DNA of 64,000 nucleotides, from NCBI GenBank assembly GCA_965232285.1, contig CBDDPL010000004.1, positions 1,178,001 to 1,242,000 on the forward strand. Reading direction: 5' to 3'. Below the pieces are notes generated by a model. That model saw only the letters and a list, made by a program, of their open reading frames with translations. It ran no database searches and was not told where the DNA came from. Positions 1-11,502 of this stretch are shown one piece after another. Position 1 is the stretch's first letter; each line of letters starts with the position of its first letter. Source of the stretch: Denitrobaculum sp965232285 (lineage in GTDB: Bacteria; Pseudomonadota; Alphaproteobacteria; Kiloniellales; Kiloniellaceae). The position numbers and the translations under genes were made by a program.

Positions 1-1556
<1,556 letters not shown>

Positions 1557-1558
1557 GC

Positions 1559-2026
<468 letters not shown>

Positions 2027-2784
2027 GTTTTCCTCCTGTCTTTATCCACTGTTCCGGAGTCCTAGGTTGCGTTCGTTGGCTGGAACGCTTGCCTGTCCTG
2101 GGTTGTCCGTTGAAAGGATTCATAGCACGTCCCCTGCCAACCTCGACATGCGATGAAAGTCTTAGATCCGTTAAGGCTTTTTGCTTTTGGATATGAAGTC
2201 TCATGCCTGAAAAGAAACAGGTCAACTCGCTTGTCGTGAAATTTTGGTTTTTCGATCGGTCGCGATGCGCCTTTCGATAGCCGGTGGCGACTCGAAGAAA
2301 CGAGATGTTTTTGCGCGGAGCGGTTGGAGTCGACTCGAGTCTGGTTACGAGGAAAGTAGAATCACCTGTCATCGAGCCAGTTGGAAATTCGGCAGGAAAC
2401 CGCCGGTTATGCGCTGAAGGCTGATCACAATCTGCCTCCGGGGCGAAAAATACATACAATTTTAATAAGTTCGCGTACAAAATGCTATTTAGTTCAGGTT
2501 GTGAATCCGTCAGTCGAAAGTGCTTTCGGATCTTGCGGACAAAAGCTCCGCGGCGTGGTCGTAAAGGGTGACGCACAGACGTTTCTTGCGGTCAAAAATA
2601 ACACCTGTAAGACGACCAAATCGATCACAACCCGGCGGAGATTTTGACGCGGAAGTGAACGATAAAGCCTTGATTTCGCCACTTTTGGCTTCCAAATCTC
2701 AAGAAGACGCAGAGAAAAGTTGAGTGACCCCCTGCCGGTTTGGCGGGGCACCTTTCCGCCACCCAAAGCGAAAGAGGTTCAACT
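2027..2784. other. 758-bp intergenic region, divergent promoters
   Basis: Separates coxS (-) from prkA (+) and must contain promoters for both. It is more AT-rich than its flanks around 2440-2500. Reading frames of 60-190 codons cross it, but none has family resemblance or a good ribosome binding site, so no gene is called. A 14-bp palindrome CGAAAG-TG-CTTTCG lies at 2515-2528, and a hairpin near the prkA start is listed separately. Confidence 0.6.
2729..2748 (+). promoter_or_regulatory. Hairpin in the prkA leader
   Basis: CCCC-T-GCC (2729-2736), loop GGTTT, GGC-GGGG (2742-2748): a 7-bp GC stem with one bulged T, ending 36 nt before the prkA ATG. There is no T-run after it, so it is not a typical terminator. 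It could shape prkA translation or mRNA stability; role inferred. Confidence 0.4.
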
Positions 2785-4716
2785 ATGCCAAAGCCTGCGA
2801 GCGACTTTAAAAGCCTGATCGAAAACGACCGTGCGGCGAATGCGGAAGCACGGTGGGAAGGGACGCTCCTCGACTATCTCGAAAAACTCAAAGCCGACCC
2901 CGATCTTTGCAAGCTGGCGCATGCCAGACTCTATGATTCGGTCGTGAAAGACGGCACGGAACTGCTCGCGAGCGGTGACGATCCCAAGATCCAACGCCTG
3001 TTCGGCGATGACCCGCCCAAACTCTATAATTTCTTCAAAGACGAATTCTTCGGCATCGAGCGGGTGATCTCGCAGATCGTGCGCTACCTGCATTCCGCCT
3101 CGCTCAAGGGCGAAGAAAGCCGCCAGGTGCTCTATCTCATGGGTCCGGTCGGCGCCGGCAAGTCGTCACTCGCCGAAAAGCTGCGCAAGGGCCTGGAGGC
3201 TTCGGAGCCCTTCTATGCCATCGAAGGCTGCCCGATCCAGGAAGAGCCGCTGCATCTGATCCCGAACCACCTGCGGCGCGAGTTCGAAAAGATGCTCGAT
3301 GTCAGCATCGTCGGCGAACTCTGCCCGCTCTGCCGCTACCGCCTGGAAAATGAATTCGACGGCCACTACGAAAAAGTGCCGGTGACGACCCTGCGCTATT
3401 CCAAGGCCGCGCGCCGCGGCATGGCCATCGTGCCGCCGGTCGATCCCAACAATCAGGACACCTCGGTCCTGATCGGCTCCGAGGATATCTCCAAGCTGGA
3501 CCGCTATTCGGAAGGCGATCCGCGGGTGCTGGACCTGAACGGTGCCTTCAACGCCGGTAACCGCGGCCTGGTGGAATTCATCGAGGTCTTCAAGAACGAG
3601 ACGGAGTATCTTCACACCATCATCACGGCCACCCAGGAGAAGTTCGTGCCGGCGCCCGGCCGTCACGGCACGGTCTACGTGGATACCGCGATCGTCGCGC
3701 ACTCCAACGAGGCCGAATGGCAGCGTTTCAAGGCGGATCCGACCAACGAAGCCATCCTGGACCGCATCGTGACGGTGAAGGTGCCCTATAACCTGCGCCT
3801 CTCGGAAGAGGTGAAGATCATCGATAAGATGCTCAAGAAATCGGGCTTCCGCGCGCACATCGCGCCGCACACGCTCGAGATCACCTCCATGTTCGCGATC
3901 CTCTCGCGGCTGCAGCCTTCCAATAAATGCGATCTCATGACCAAGCTGAAGATCTACGACGGCGAGAAGATCGTGGAGAAGGGCCGGGCCAAGAAGATCG
4001 ATGTCGAGGAACTACGCGAGGAAGCGCCTTTCGAGGGCATGAACGGCATCTCGCCGCGCTTCATCATGAAGGCGGTGGACAATGCTCTCTCCGAGAGTTC
4101 GGAAGGGCTGACGCCGATCCACGTCCGCGAGGCCCTGGTCAATATGGTCAAGGAAGCGGACTTCCCGGACGATACCCGCAAGCGCTACCTTGAGTTCCTG
4201 CAGGACACGATCCACAAGGCCTATCTGGAGATCCTGGAGAAGGAGATCACCCGCGCCTTCGTCTTTGCCTATGAAGAGCAGGCGGATTCCCTCTTCCAGA
4301 ACTATCTAGACCATGCCGAGGCTTACGTGACCAAGACCTCGGTCAAGGACCGGGACACCCGGGAGGAGTTGGAGCCCGACATGGCCTTCCTGCAGTCCAT
4401 CGAGGAGCAGATCGCCATCGTGGGCGCGGCGGCGGACGGCTTCCGGCAGGAGGTCATCGCCTATCTCTGGGCCGCCAGCCGGCGCAACGAAAAGATCAGC
4501 TTCAACAGCTACGAGCCGCTGAAGGAGGCGATTGAGAAGAAGCTGACCTCTTCGGTACGTGAGATCAGCCGGATCATCACCAAAGCCCGCACCCGCGACG
4601 AGGAGCAGGGCGAGAAGTACAACGCGCTGGTCAAGAACCTACTGGATCGCGGCTACAACGAGTTCTCCGCCGAGATCGTGCTGAAGTACGCGGCCAATAA
4701 TCTGTGGAAAGACTAG
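2785..4716 (+). CDS. prkA: PrkA-family serine protein kinase (YeaG-type)
   Basis: 643 residues, essentially the length of E. coli YeaG. The N-terminal AAA+ region has a Walker A motif GPVGAGKSS (residues 120-128, K126), and the C-terminal PrkA kinase domain ends in a helical region. It is a cytoplasmic kinase linked in other bacteria to nitrogen starvation, stationary-phase and stress responses. The chosen ATG has AGAGG 7 nt upstream; a start 15 codons earlier falls inside the leader hairpin and is less likely. It is first in a three-gene set with the YeaH-type and SpoVR-type genes (47 and 42 nt gaps), a conserved proteobacterial arrangement. Targets cannot be told from sequence. Confidence 0.96.
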   Translation: MPKPASDFKSLIENDRAANAEARWEGTLLDYLEKLKADPDLCKLAHARLYDSVVKDGTELLASGDDPKIQRLFGDDPPKLYNFFKDEFFGIERVISQIVRYLHSASLKGEESRQVLYLMGPVGAGKSSLAEKLRKGLEASEPFYAIEGCPIQEEPLHLIPNHLRREFEKMLDVSIVGELCPLCRYRLENEFDGHYEKVPVTTLRYSKAARRGMAIVPPVDPNNQDTSVLIGSEDISKLDRYSEGDPRVLDLNGAFNAGNRGLVEFIEVFKNETEYLHTIITATQEKFVPAPGRHGTVYVDTAIVAHSNEAEWQRFKADPTNEAILDRIVTVKVPYNLRLSEEVKIIDKMLKKSGFRAHIAPHTLEITSMFAILSRLQPSNKCDLMTKLKIYDGEKIVEKGRAKKIDVEELREEAPFEGMNGISPRFIMKAVDNALSESSEGLTPIHVREALVNMVKEADFPDDTRKRYLEFLQDTIHKAYLEILEKEITRAFVFAYEEQADSLFQNYLDHAEAYVTKTSVKDRDTREELEPDMAFLQSIEEQIAIVGAAADGFRQEVIAYLWAASRRNEKISFNSYEPLKEAIEKKLTSSVREISRIITKARTRDEEQGEKYNALVKNLLDRGYNEFSAEIVLKYAANNLWKD

Positions 4717-4763
4717 TTTTTAAGAGAGAGGTGGACGCCAACAGGCCCTGAAGCGAGGACTTT

Positions 4764-5993
4764 ATGACTACCGTGTTCCGGCCTTATTCCGCATCGGATG
4801 CCCTGCGCTCGGACAGGAGCGCAGGGGACAGGCTCCGGCATCGTCAGAAGATCCGCGAGGCCCTTAAGGAAAACATCGCCGAGATCGTCGCTGAAGAGTC
4901 GATCATGACTCGCAGTTCGGACCGCATCGTCAAGGTGCCGATCCGCGGGATCAAGGAGTACCGTTTCGTCTTCGGTGATGGCTCGCCCCGGGTCGCCTCC
5001 GCCGGCAAGGGCGAGGTCAAGAAGGGTCAGGTGATCGGCCAGGACCCGCAGGAGGGCGAGGGCTCCGGCCGCGGGCCCGGCGGCGATAAGCCGGGTGTCG
5101 ACTATTACGAAACCGACGTCACCATGGATGAACTGGTCGATCTTCTCTTTGAGGATCTCCAGCTTCCGGACATGGAGCGAAAGCGCCTGCGCGAGATCGA
5201 GGTGGATCACGGCACCAAGCGACTAGGCTACCGGCGCAGCGGTATCAGGGTGCATCTGGATAAAAAGCGCACCCTGAAGTCCAAGATCCGCCGCCGGGTG
5301 GCGACCAAACCTGAACCGGTCACTCGGGAAGGCGGACGGGCGGCGTTTCAGGAGACGGCCGAAGAGCCGAGGTTCCCCTTCCACAAGGAAGATCTGCGTT
5401 ATCGCCGGCGCGTGCCTGACGTGCGGCCAGAATCCAACGCGGTGGTTGTCTGCATCATGGATACCTCCGGTTCCATGGATGTGATGAAGAAGTATCTGGC
5501 ACGCAGCTTCTTCTTCCTGCTCTACCAGTTCGTGCGCACCCGCTACCAGACCACGGAGCTGGTCTTCGTGGCCCACCACACGCAAGCGCGCGAAGTCGGC
5601 GAGGACGAGTTCTTCAACAAGGGCGAGTCCGGCGGCACCATGATCTCCTCCGGCTACCGCAAGGCACTGGAGATCATTCAGGACCGCTATCACCCGACAC
5701 TCTGGAACATTTACGCTTTTCACTGTTCGGACGGCGAGAACTTCAGCAGCGACAATACCGAGGCGGTCAAGGCCGCTCAGGAACTCTGCGATGTCTGCAA
5801 CCTTTTCGGTTACGGCGAGATCAAGTCGGAGGCCGAGTATTTCGGTGCGACCTCCATGCGCAAGATCTTCGAGCAGCTCAAGGCGGACAACTTTCACTCG
5901 GTGGTGATCGACGAGCGGGAAGACGTCTGGCCAAGCCTGAAAGCCGTGCTCTCTAAAGAGCGCGTCGACCCGCAGCAGGAGACGGCGGGCTAA
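4764..5993 (+). CDS. yeaH: YeaH/YhbH family protein (DUF444, von Willebrand A-like)
   Basis: 409 residues. The N-terminus is basic and charged; a glycine-rich linker (about residues 90-115) precedes the DUF444 core. The C-terminal half contains a MIDAS-like DTSGSMD motif typical of vWA metal-binding folds. The family is always found with PrkA and SpoVR-type proteins and is needed for the kinase-linked stress response in enterobacteria, but its biochemical role is unknown. A GCGAGGA Shine-Dalgarno supports the start. It sits 47 nt after prkA on the same strand. Confidence 0.95.
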   Translation: MTTVFRPYSASDALRSDRSAGDRLRHRQKIREALKENIAEIVAEESIMTRSSDRIVKVPIRGIKEYRFVFGDGSPRVASAGKGEVKKGQVIGQDPQEGEGSGRGPGGDKPGVDYYETDVTMDELVDLLFEDLQLPDMERKRLREIEVDHGTKRLGYRRSGIRVHLDKKRTLKSKIRRRVATKPEPVTREGGRAAFQETAEEPRFPFHKEDLRYRRRVPDVRPESNAVVVCIMDTSGSMDVMKKYLARSFFFLLYQFVRTRYQTTELVFVAHHTQAREVGEDEFFNKGESGGTMISSGYRKALEIIQDRYHPTLWNIYAFHCSDGENFSSDNTEAVKAAQELCDVCNLFGYGEIKSEAEYFGATSMRKIFEQLKADNFHSVVIDEREDVWPSLKAVLSKERVDPQQETAG

Positions 5994-6035
5994 ACGGGGG
6001 AAGGGACATCTCTAACGGACGGAGCGGAACAGCCT

Positions 6036-7463
6036 ATGGAACGGCTCTACGAAACCAGCGATCTGGAAAGGTGGGACGAGAAGATCCGGGAGAAGGTCGA
6101 GGCATTCGGCCTGACCTGCTACGATCAGGAGTTCGAACTCTGCGACCACACCCAGATGCTCGGCGCCATGGCCTACCACGGCATGCCGGCGCACTATCCG
6201 CACTGGTCCTACGGCAAATCCTTCGAGCGGCAGTCGACCCTCTATAATCACGGTGCTGCGGGCCTTCCCTATGAGATGGTGATCAACGCTTCGCCGAGCC
6301 TCGCCTATCTCATGAGCAAGAATTCGCTCTGCCTGCAGATCCTGACCATTGCCCATGTCTACGCCCACAACGACTTTTTCCGCAACAACGCCACCTTCAA
6401 GTACACCCAGGCCGCCAACGTCATCCCGGCTTTCAAGGCGCGGGCCGACCGGGTGCGCGACTATATGGAAGATCCGTCCATCGGCATGAACAAGGTAGAG
6501 CCGATCCTGGATGCGGCCCATGCGCTTTCCATGCAGTGCAGCCGCAATCCCTCGATCCGCAAGCTGACCCGCGAAGAACAGAAGGAGCGGGCGCTGGCGG
6601 CGGCTCAGCCGCCCGAAGACGAATTCGCCAGTATCCATAAGCGCCCGGACTACGTGGAACCGGATCTCAGCAAGGTGCCCCTGGAGCCGGACGAAGACAT
6701 CCTGCTCTTCATTCGCGACCACCAGCCGCGGCTGTCCGACTGGGAGCGGGACCTGTTGACCATTGTGCATGAAGAGGCCCAGTACTTCATTCCGCAGATG
6801 GAAACCAAGATCATGAACGAGGGCTGGGCGACCTACTGGCACCGGGAGATCATGAACAGCCTGGATCTGCCCCAGGACATCTATCTGGAGTTCCTGGTGC
6901 GCCACAATCAGGTGGTCCAGCCGATCGCCGGCGACGTCAATCCCTATCACGTCGGCCTCAAGGTCTGGGATGACATCAAACGGCGTTACGACGATCCCAC
7001 CGACGAGGAGATCGCGCGCGACGGTAAACCTAGCATGACCGGTCATGAAAAGATGTTCGCCCTGCGCGAGACCGACCGGGATTCCTCCTTCCTGCGGCGG
7101 TTTCTGACCGAAGATCTCTGCGGCGAACTGGGGCTCTTTGAGTTCCAGTCCAAGAACGGTTCCCTGGTGGTGACCGAAACCCCCGACGAGGGCGACTGGA
7201 AGACGATCCGCGAGACGCTCCTGCGCTCGGTCGGCACGGCCTCGATGCCGGTGATCAAGGTCGAGGATGCGGACTACGACCACAACGGCAGCCTGCTGTT
7301 GGTCCACGAGCACGATGGCCGCAATCTGCATCCGGGTTACGCGGAGCACAGTCTGGCCCATGTCTACAGTCTCTGGGGCCGCCCGGTCGTGCTGTCCACT
7401 CAGGACAATGGCGAGCCGCAGTCCTGGGTCTACGACGAAGGGGGTTTCCGCGACGCCGGGTGA
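6036..7463 (+). CDS. SpoVR-family protein (YcgB-type)
   Basis: 475 residues of the SpoVR family, somewhat shorter than E. coli YcgB (510). Conserved features include the WSYGKSFE segment near residue 55, the HVYAHNDFF segment and the EGWATYWH motif, whose His/Glu residues suggest a metal site. In Bacillus SpoVR acts in spore cortex formation, but in proteobacteria it belongs to the PrkA-YeaH stress trio; nothing here implies sporulation. It lies 42 nt after the YeaH-type gene, with GGAG upstream of the ATG, and is the last gene of the unit. Confidence 0.95.
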   Translation: MERLYETSDLERWDEKIREKVEAFGLTCYDQEFELCDHTQMLGAMAYHGMPAHYPHWSYGKSFERQSTLYNHGAAGLPYEMVINASPSLAYLMSKNSLCLQILTIAHVYAHNDFFRNNATFKYTQAANVIPAFKARADRVRDYMEDPSIGMNKVEPILDAAHALSMQCSRNPSIRKLTREEQKERALAAAQPPEDEFASIHKRPDYVEPDLSKVPLEPDEDILLFIRDHQPRLSDWERDLLTIVHEEAQYFIPQMETKIMNEGWATYWHREIMNSLDLPQDIYLEFLVRHNQVVQPIAGDVNPYHVGLKVWDDIKRRYDDPTDEEIARDGKPSMTGHEKMFALRETDRDSSFLRRFLTEDLCGELGLFEFQSKNGSLVVTETPDEGDWKTIRETLLRSVGTASMPVIKVEDADYDHNGSLLLVHEHDGRNLHPGYAEHSLAHVYSLWGRPVVLSTQDNGEPQSWVYDEGGFRDAG

Positions 7464-7628
7464 AGAGCGCTTGAAACGCCGCGTCTTCGTATGGTGCCGG
7501 GTTTTCCATATGGTGAAAGAGCTGAAACACAACCTGGATTAATCGCCTCTCACGACATAGGGTCTTCGCTTGATGACAAGAGCGGCGGCCGGAGGGATCT
7601 TTCACGGCGCCGGACAGGGAGGCAGTCG

Positions 7629-9221
7629 ATGAGAGATTTTCAGGCAGGCGGGCGCTCGGCCGCTTACAGCGAAGCCGGTATGGTGGCGACATCGCACCCG
7701 GAAGCTTCCCTGGCCGCCCGGGAACAGCTACGCGCCGGCGGCAATGCCGTGGATGCGGCCCTGGCGGCGGTCTCGACCCTCTGCGTCGTCGAACCACACA
7801 TGACCGGTATCGGTGGCGACTGTTTCGTCCTCTATGCACCGGCCGGAGGCGAGAAGGCCGGCCAGGTCCTTGCGCTCAATGGTTCGGGCCGGGCACCTGC
7901 CGGAGCCTCCTCCGAGGCACTGCTGAGCCGGGGAATCACGGAAATCGATTATCAGAGCGCGCATGCTGTCACCGTGCCCGGTGCCGTCGATGCCTGGTGC
8001 CGCCTGCATGAGGCCCATGGCTCCCGGCCGCTGGATGCGATCTTCGCCCGGGCCATCGAGCTTGGCGAAGGCGGCTACCGGGTCCTGCCGCGTATTGCCC
8101 TGGACTGGGCGGACAATGCCGAGCGCCTGCGTGTCGATGCCAACGCCTCGGCGGTCTTCCTGCCCGGCGGTCAGGCCCCGAAGGCCGGCGACCGCCATGC
8201 CCAGCCGGCGCTGGCGCAGACTCTGCGGGCCATTGCCGCCGGCGGCAGAAAGGCCTTTTACGAGGGTGCTGTCGCGGAGGACATGGTCGCGACGCTGCAA
8301 GGATTGGGCGGCTTCCACAGCCTCGACGACTTTGCGGCCCAGGGCAGCGAATGGGTCGAGCCCATCAAAACGCTCTATCGGGATCACGAGATCTACGAAT
8401 GTCCGCCGAACGGGCAGGGTGTGATCGCGCTGGTTATCCTGAACCAGCTCTCCCGTTTGGGCTTCGACGGCGATCTCTCCGAGCTGGACCGGGTCCATCT
8501 GCTGGCCGAGGCGACCAAGCTGGGCTACGCCAGCCGAAATCGCTTCGTCGCTGATCCCGCGCAGGTCGAAGTGCCGGTCGAACGAATGTTATCGGCGGCT
8601 TATGCGGACCACCTGCGCGCACAGATCAAAGCCGACAGCGCGCTGGAGACGCCGGACACCGACCTGCCGGAGCATAAAGACACGGTCTATCTCACGGTCG
8701 TCGATCGGGACGGCAACGCCATCTCCTTTATCAACTCCATCTTCGAGGCGTTCGGCAGCACCCGGCTGGCGCCCAAATCGGGCGTCATGCTTCATAACCG
8801 GGGTGCCAGCTTCCGCGTTTCCAGCGAACATCCCAACGGCATCGCGCCGGGCAAACGGCCGCTGCACACCATTATCCCCGGCATGGTGATGCGTGGGGGG
8901 CGGGCGGTCATGCCTTTCGGCGTGATGGGCGGCCACTACCAGGCCACCGGCCATGCTGACTTCCTCTCGCGGGTGCTCGATAAGGGCCTCGACGTGCAGC
9001 AGGCGCTGGAAGCCCCGCGCAGCTTTGCCTCAGGCGGCAGCCTCAAGATCGAGACCGGCTACGATCAGGCTGTGTTCGACGGGCTCGCGGGCCGAGGCCA
9101 CGAGGTAGCCTGGGCTGACCGGGCCATCGGCGGCGGTCAGGCGATCTGGATCGATCACGAACGGGGTGTCTTGATCGGCGGTTCCGATCCGCGCAAGGAT
9201 GGTTGCGCGCTCGGAGCCTGA
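7629..9221 (+). CDS. ggt: Gamma-glutamyltransferase family protein (Ntn hydrolase)
   Basis: 530 residues. GGT enzymes self-cleave before a threonine that becomes the nucleophile; here Thr352 in KDTVYLTVVD aligns with Thr391 of the E. coli enzyme (TTHYSVVD). The N-terminal GGNAVDAALAA and PHMTGIGGDCF segments and the C-terminal GGSDPRKDG motif are typical. No clear signal peptide is seen, so it may be a cytoplasmic GGT-like hydrolase or acylase rather than the periplasmic glutathione enzyme. The ATG at 7629 follows GGGAGG; a longer in-frame reading begins in untranslated-looking sequence. A GST follows 29 nt later, so a glutathione-related role is plausible. Confidence 0.92.
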   Translation: MRDFQAGGRSAAYSEAGMVATSHPEASLAAREQLRAGGNAVDAALAAVSTLCVVEPHMTGIGGDCFVLYAPAGGEKAGQVLALNGSGRAPAGASSEALLSRGITEIDYQSAHAVTVPGAVDAWCRLHEAHGSRPLDAIFARAIELGEGGYRVLPRIALDWADNAERLRVDANASAVFLPGGQAPKAGDRHAQPALAQTLRAIAAGGRKAFYEGAVAEDMVATLQGLGGFHSLDDFAAQGSEWVEPIKTLYRDHEIYECPPNGQGVIALVILNQLSRLGFDGDLSELDRVHLLAEATKLGYASRNRFVADPAQVEVPVERMLSAAYADHLRAQIKADSALETPDTDLPEHKDTVYLTVVDRDGNAISFINSIFEAFGSTRLAPKSGVMLHNRGASFRVSSEHPNGIAPGKRPLHTIIPGMVMRGGRAVMPFGVMGGHYQATGHADFLSRVLDKGLDVQQALEAPRSFASGGSLKIETGYDQAVFDGLAGRGHEVAWADRAIGGGQAIWIDHERGVLIGGSDPRKDGCALGA

Positions 9222-9250
9222 CGCGCGCTGAATGGAAAGGGACAGGGTAG

Positions 9251-9895
9251 ATGCTGAAAATCTGGGGACGCCGCACCTCGTCGAATGTACAGAAGGTCAT
9301 GTGGCTGGTCGGCGAGCTCGGCCTGGAGCACGAGCGGATCGACGTGGGGGGAAAGTTCGGCGGCCTGGATACCCCCGAATACCGGCGCATGAACCCGCAC
9401 GGTCGCATCCCGGTGCTGGAAGACGGCGACACCGTCGTCTGGGAATCCCATGCTGTCCTCCGCTACCTGGCGGCGACCACCGGCGACCCGCGCTTCTGGT
9501 CGGCGGATGCGGCGGCGCGCGCCCGCGCCGATCAATGGATCGAGTGGACGCAGAGCCAACTGCAGCGCAGCTTCATGGATGTTTTCTGGGGCTTTTACCG
9601 CACTCCGGAAGCCGAGCGTGATCCGGCCTTCGTCAAGGACGCGATCGAACGCACCAACAATGACTTCCTGCTGCTGGATGGACAGATGGAGGGGCGCAGC
9701 TATCTGCTGGGCGATGATCTGACCCTCGCCGATATCCCGACCGCCACGACGCTCTACCGCTATTACGAAATGGACATCCCCCGGCCGTCGCTACCGAACA
9801 TCGAAGCCTGGTACGCGCGTCTGCAGGAACGTCCAGCCTACCGCGACCACGTCATGGTGCCCTTTGATTCGCTTTATGGAAAACTGAGTTTTTAG
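9251..9895 (+). CDS. Glutathione S-transferase family protein
   Basis: 214 residues with the usual two parts: an N-terminal thioredoxin-like domain (residues 1-80) with the glutathione-binding IPVLEDGDTVVWESHAVLRY region, and an all-alpha C-terminal domain with the LTLADIP N-capping motif. Start residues RRTSSNVQKV place a serine where Ser/Tyr activates glutathione. Likely co-transcribed with the upstream GGT gene (29 nt gap, GGGACAGGG before the ATG). It is convergent with the SDR gene, whose stop is only 14 bp away. Substrate unknown. Confidence 0.94.
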   Translation: MLKIWGRRTSSNVQKVMWLVGELGLEHERIDVGGKFGGLDTPEYRRMNPHGRIPVLEDGDTVVWESHAVLRYLAATTGDPRFWSADAAARARADQWIEWTQSQLQRSFMDVFWGFYRTPEAERDPAFVKDAIERTNNDFLLLDGQMEGRSYLLGDDLTLADIPTATTLYRYYEMDIPRPSLPNIEAWYARLQERPAYRDHVMVPFDSLYGKLSF

Positions 9896-9909
9896 AGCCG
9901 CGCCGAGGC

Positions 9910-10653
9910 TCAGTAGGTCGCCCGGCCGCCCGAGAGATCGAAGACCGCGCCTGTGGTGAAGGAATTCTCCGGCGAGACCAGCCAGGCGATCATGGCAGCG
10001 GCTTCCTCGACCTGGAGAAAGCGGTTGCGCGGGATTTTCGAGAGCATGTAGTCGATGTGCTCCTGGGTCATCTGATCGAAGATCCGGGTGCGCGCGGCGG
10101 CCGGCGTGACTGCATTGACGGCGATGTCGTGGCCGGCGGTTTCCTTGCCCAGCGATTTGGTCAGCGCGATGACCGCCGCCTTGGAGGCACTGTAGGCCGA
10201 GGCGTTGGGATTACCCTCCTTGCCGGCGATGGAAGCGATATTGAGGATCCGCCCGTAGTTGGCCGCCTTCATCTCCGGCAGAACCACCCGGTTGACGTGG
10301 AAGGTGCCGGTCAGGTTGATCTCGATCACCCTTTGCCAGTCCTCCAGGCCGTAGTCCTCGACCAGGGCATTGGGCCCGGCGATGCCTGCTGAATTGACCA
10401 GGATGCCGGGGATGCCGAAAGCTTCGCGTGTTTGTGCATAAGCCTGTTCGACCGACTCCCAGTCCGTGATATCGCAAGCAACCGCCAGCCCTTTGCTCTC
10501 GAGTTTTTCCATGGCCGCCGCATTGCCGTCGTCAAAATCCCAGCTCGCGACCCTGGCGCCGCTCTCGGTAAGCCGTTGCGCGACGGCGAAGCCGATCCCC
10601 TGGGCGCCGCCGGTGACCACAGCGACCTGTCCGTCCAAATCGATCCTGTTCAT
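9910..10653 (-). CDS. Short-chain dehydrogenase/reductase (SDR)
   Basis: 247 residues, classical SDR. Cofactor motif TGGAQGIG at residues 14-21, NSAG in the fourth strand, and catalytic YSASK with the preceding serine of the triad. An aspartate-containing WDFDD after strand 2 suggests NAD(H) preference (inference). It resembles 3-oxoacyl-ACP reductase or sugar/alcohol dehydrogenases in the family. It is the last gene of the minus-strand operon starting at 16521, so it may oxidise an alcohol or aldehyde produced from the imported compound. Confidence 0.95.
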   Translation of the reverse strand: MNRIDLDGQVAVVTGGAQGIGFAVAQRLTESGARVASWDFDDGNAAAMEKLESKGLAVACDITDWESVEQAYAQTREAFGIPGILVNSAGIAGPNALVEDYGLEDWQRVIEINLTGTFHVNRVVLPEMKAANYGRILNIASIAGKEGNPNASAYSASKAAVIALTKSLGKETAGHDIAVNAVTPAAARTRIFDQMTQEHIDYMLSKIPRNRFLQVEEAAAMIAWLVSPENSFTTGAVFDLSGGRATY

Positions 10654-10705
10654 AATCCCCTCAATAAAGTTCGACGCAGACTACCCTATGACGGCGCCTT
10701 GGGCA

Positions 10706-11491
10706 TCAATCGGGTGTCGTGCCGGCCAGATCCGACAGGTAGCGGTTGGCGGCCCGGCTCTCGGTATAGCCGTCGGGATCGATCTCCGCGACCAGCAGGG
10801 TTTCTTCCTTGTCCTCCGACGCGGCGAGCAGTCCACCGTCCGGCGCAGCGATGCAGGATCGCCCGGCGTAGGTGAAGCGCGCGTCGCCGCCGGCGTGGTT
10901 AGCGTAAGCCAGGAAGACCTGGTTCTCGAACGCCCGCACGGGCACGACCCGGGTGGCGATGAAGTCCGAGAAGGAGTCCAGGGGCAGGGCGGTCGGCACC
11001 AGCACGGCATCCGCGCCGGCCAGTGCCAGGCGCCGCACGTTTTCCGGAAACTCCACGTCATAGCAAATCAGGAAGCCGAGCTTCAGTCCGGCGAAGTCAT
11101 GGAGGTCAGCGCAGACGTCTCCAGGAGAAAAGAGGGCCTTTTCGTAATCGCCGTAGAGGTGGGTCTTGCGATAGCAGACTGGCGGTTTGCCTTCTTCGAC
11201 CATGGCCAGGGAGTTGAAGACCTGCTCGCCATCCCGCTCGGCGAATCCGGCCACGATCGCGATATCCTCTACAGCCGCGATCCTGCGCAAGGCCGCGATC
11301 TGCGAACCCTCCAGGGGCTCGGCGAGCTCGTGCATCGCGTCTCCCGCGCCATAGCCGGGCAGGGCCAGTTCCGGTGCGATCAGAATGCGCGCCCCCGAGG
11401 CCGCGGCCTTCCAGGCGGCGGTTTCGATCTTGGCGAGGTTGGCGGCGACATCACCAGCCTTCGCCTGCATCTGCGCGATGGCGATTTTCAT
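10706..11491 (-). CDS. Carbon-nitrogen hydrolase (nitrilase superfamily amidase)
   Basis: 261 residues. The Glu-Lys-Cys triad is visible: E41 in APELALPGYG, K in CYRKTHLYGDYE and Cys in GFLICYDVEFPE. The length and motifs match small amidases of the omega-amidase / N-carbamoylputrescine amidase / (R)-amidase branches rather than true nitrilases. It begins 11 nt after the permease gene upstream and belongs to the ureohydrolase-ABC transporter operon. A step hydrolysing an amide or carbamoyl-amine intermediate of polyamine breakdown is plausible; the exact substrate is inferred only from context. Confidence 0.93.
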   Translation of the reverse strand: MKIAIAQMQAKAGDVAANLAKIETAAWKAAASGARILIAPELALPGYGAGDAMHELAEPLEGSQIAALRRIAAVEDIAIVAGFAERDGEQVFNSLAMVEEGKPPVCYRKTHLYGDYEKALFSPGDVCADLHDFAGLKLGFLICYDVEFPENVRRLALAGADAVLVPTALPLDSFSDFIATRVVPVRAFENQVFLAYANHAGGDARFTYAGRSCIAAPDGGLLAASEDKEETLLVAEIDPDGYTESRAANRYLSDLAGTTPD

Positions 11492-11502
11492 GGTCGTTTT
11501 TT

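Noticed and set aside
6036..7463. SpoVR name suggesting sporulation
   Set aside because: The proteobacterial PrkA-YeaH-SpoVR trio is a stress module; nothing else points to spores.
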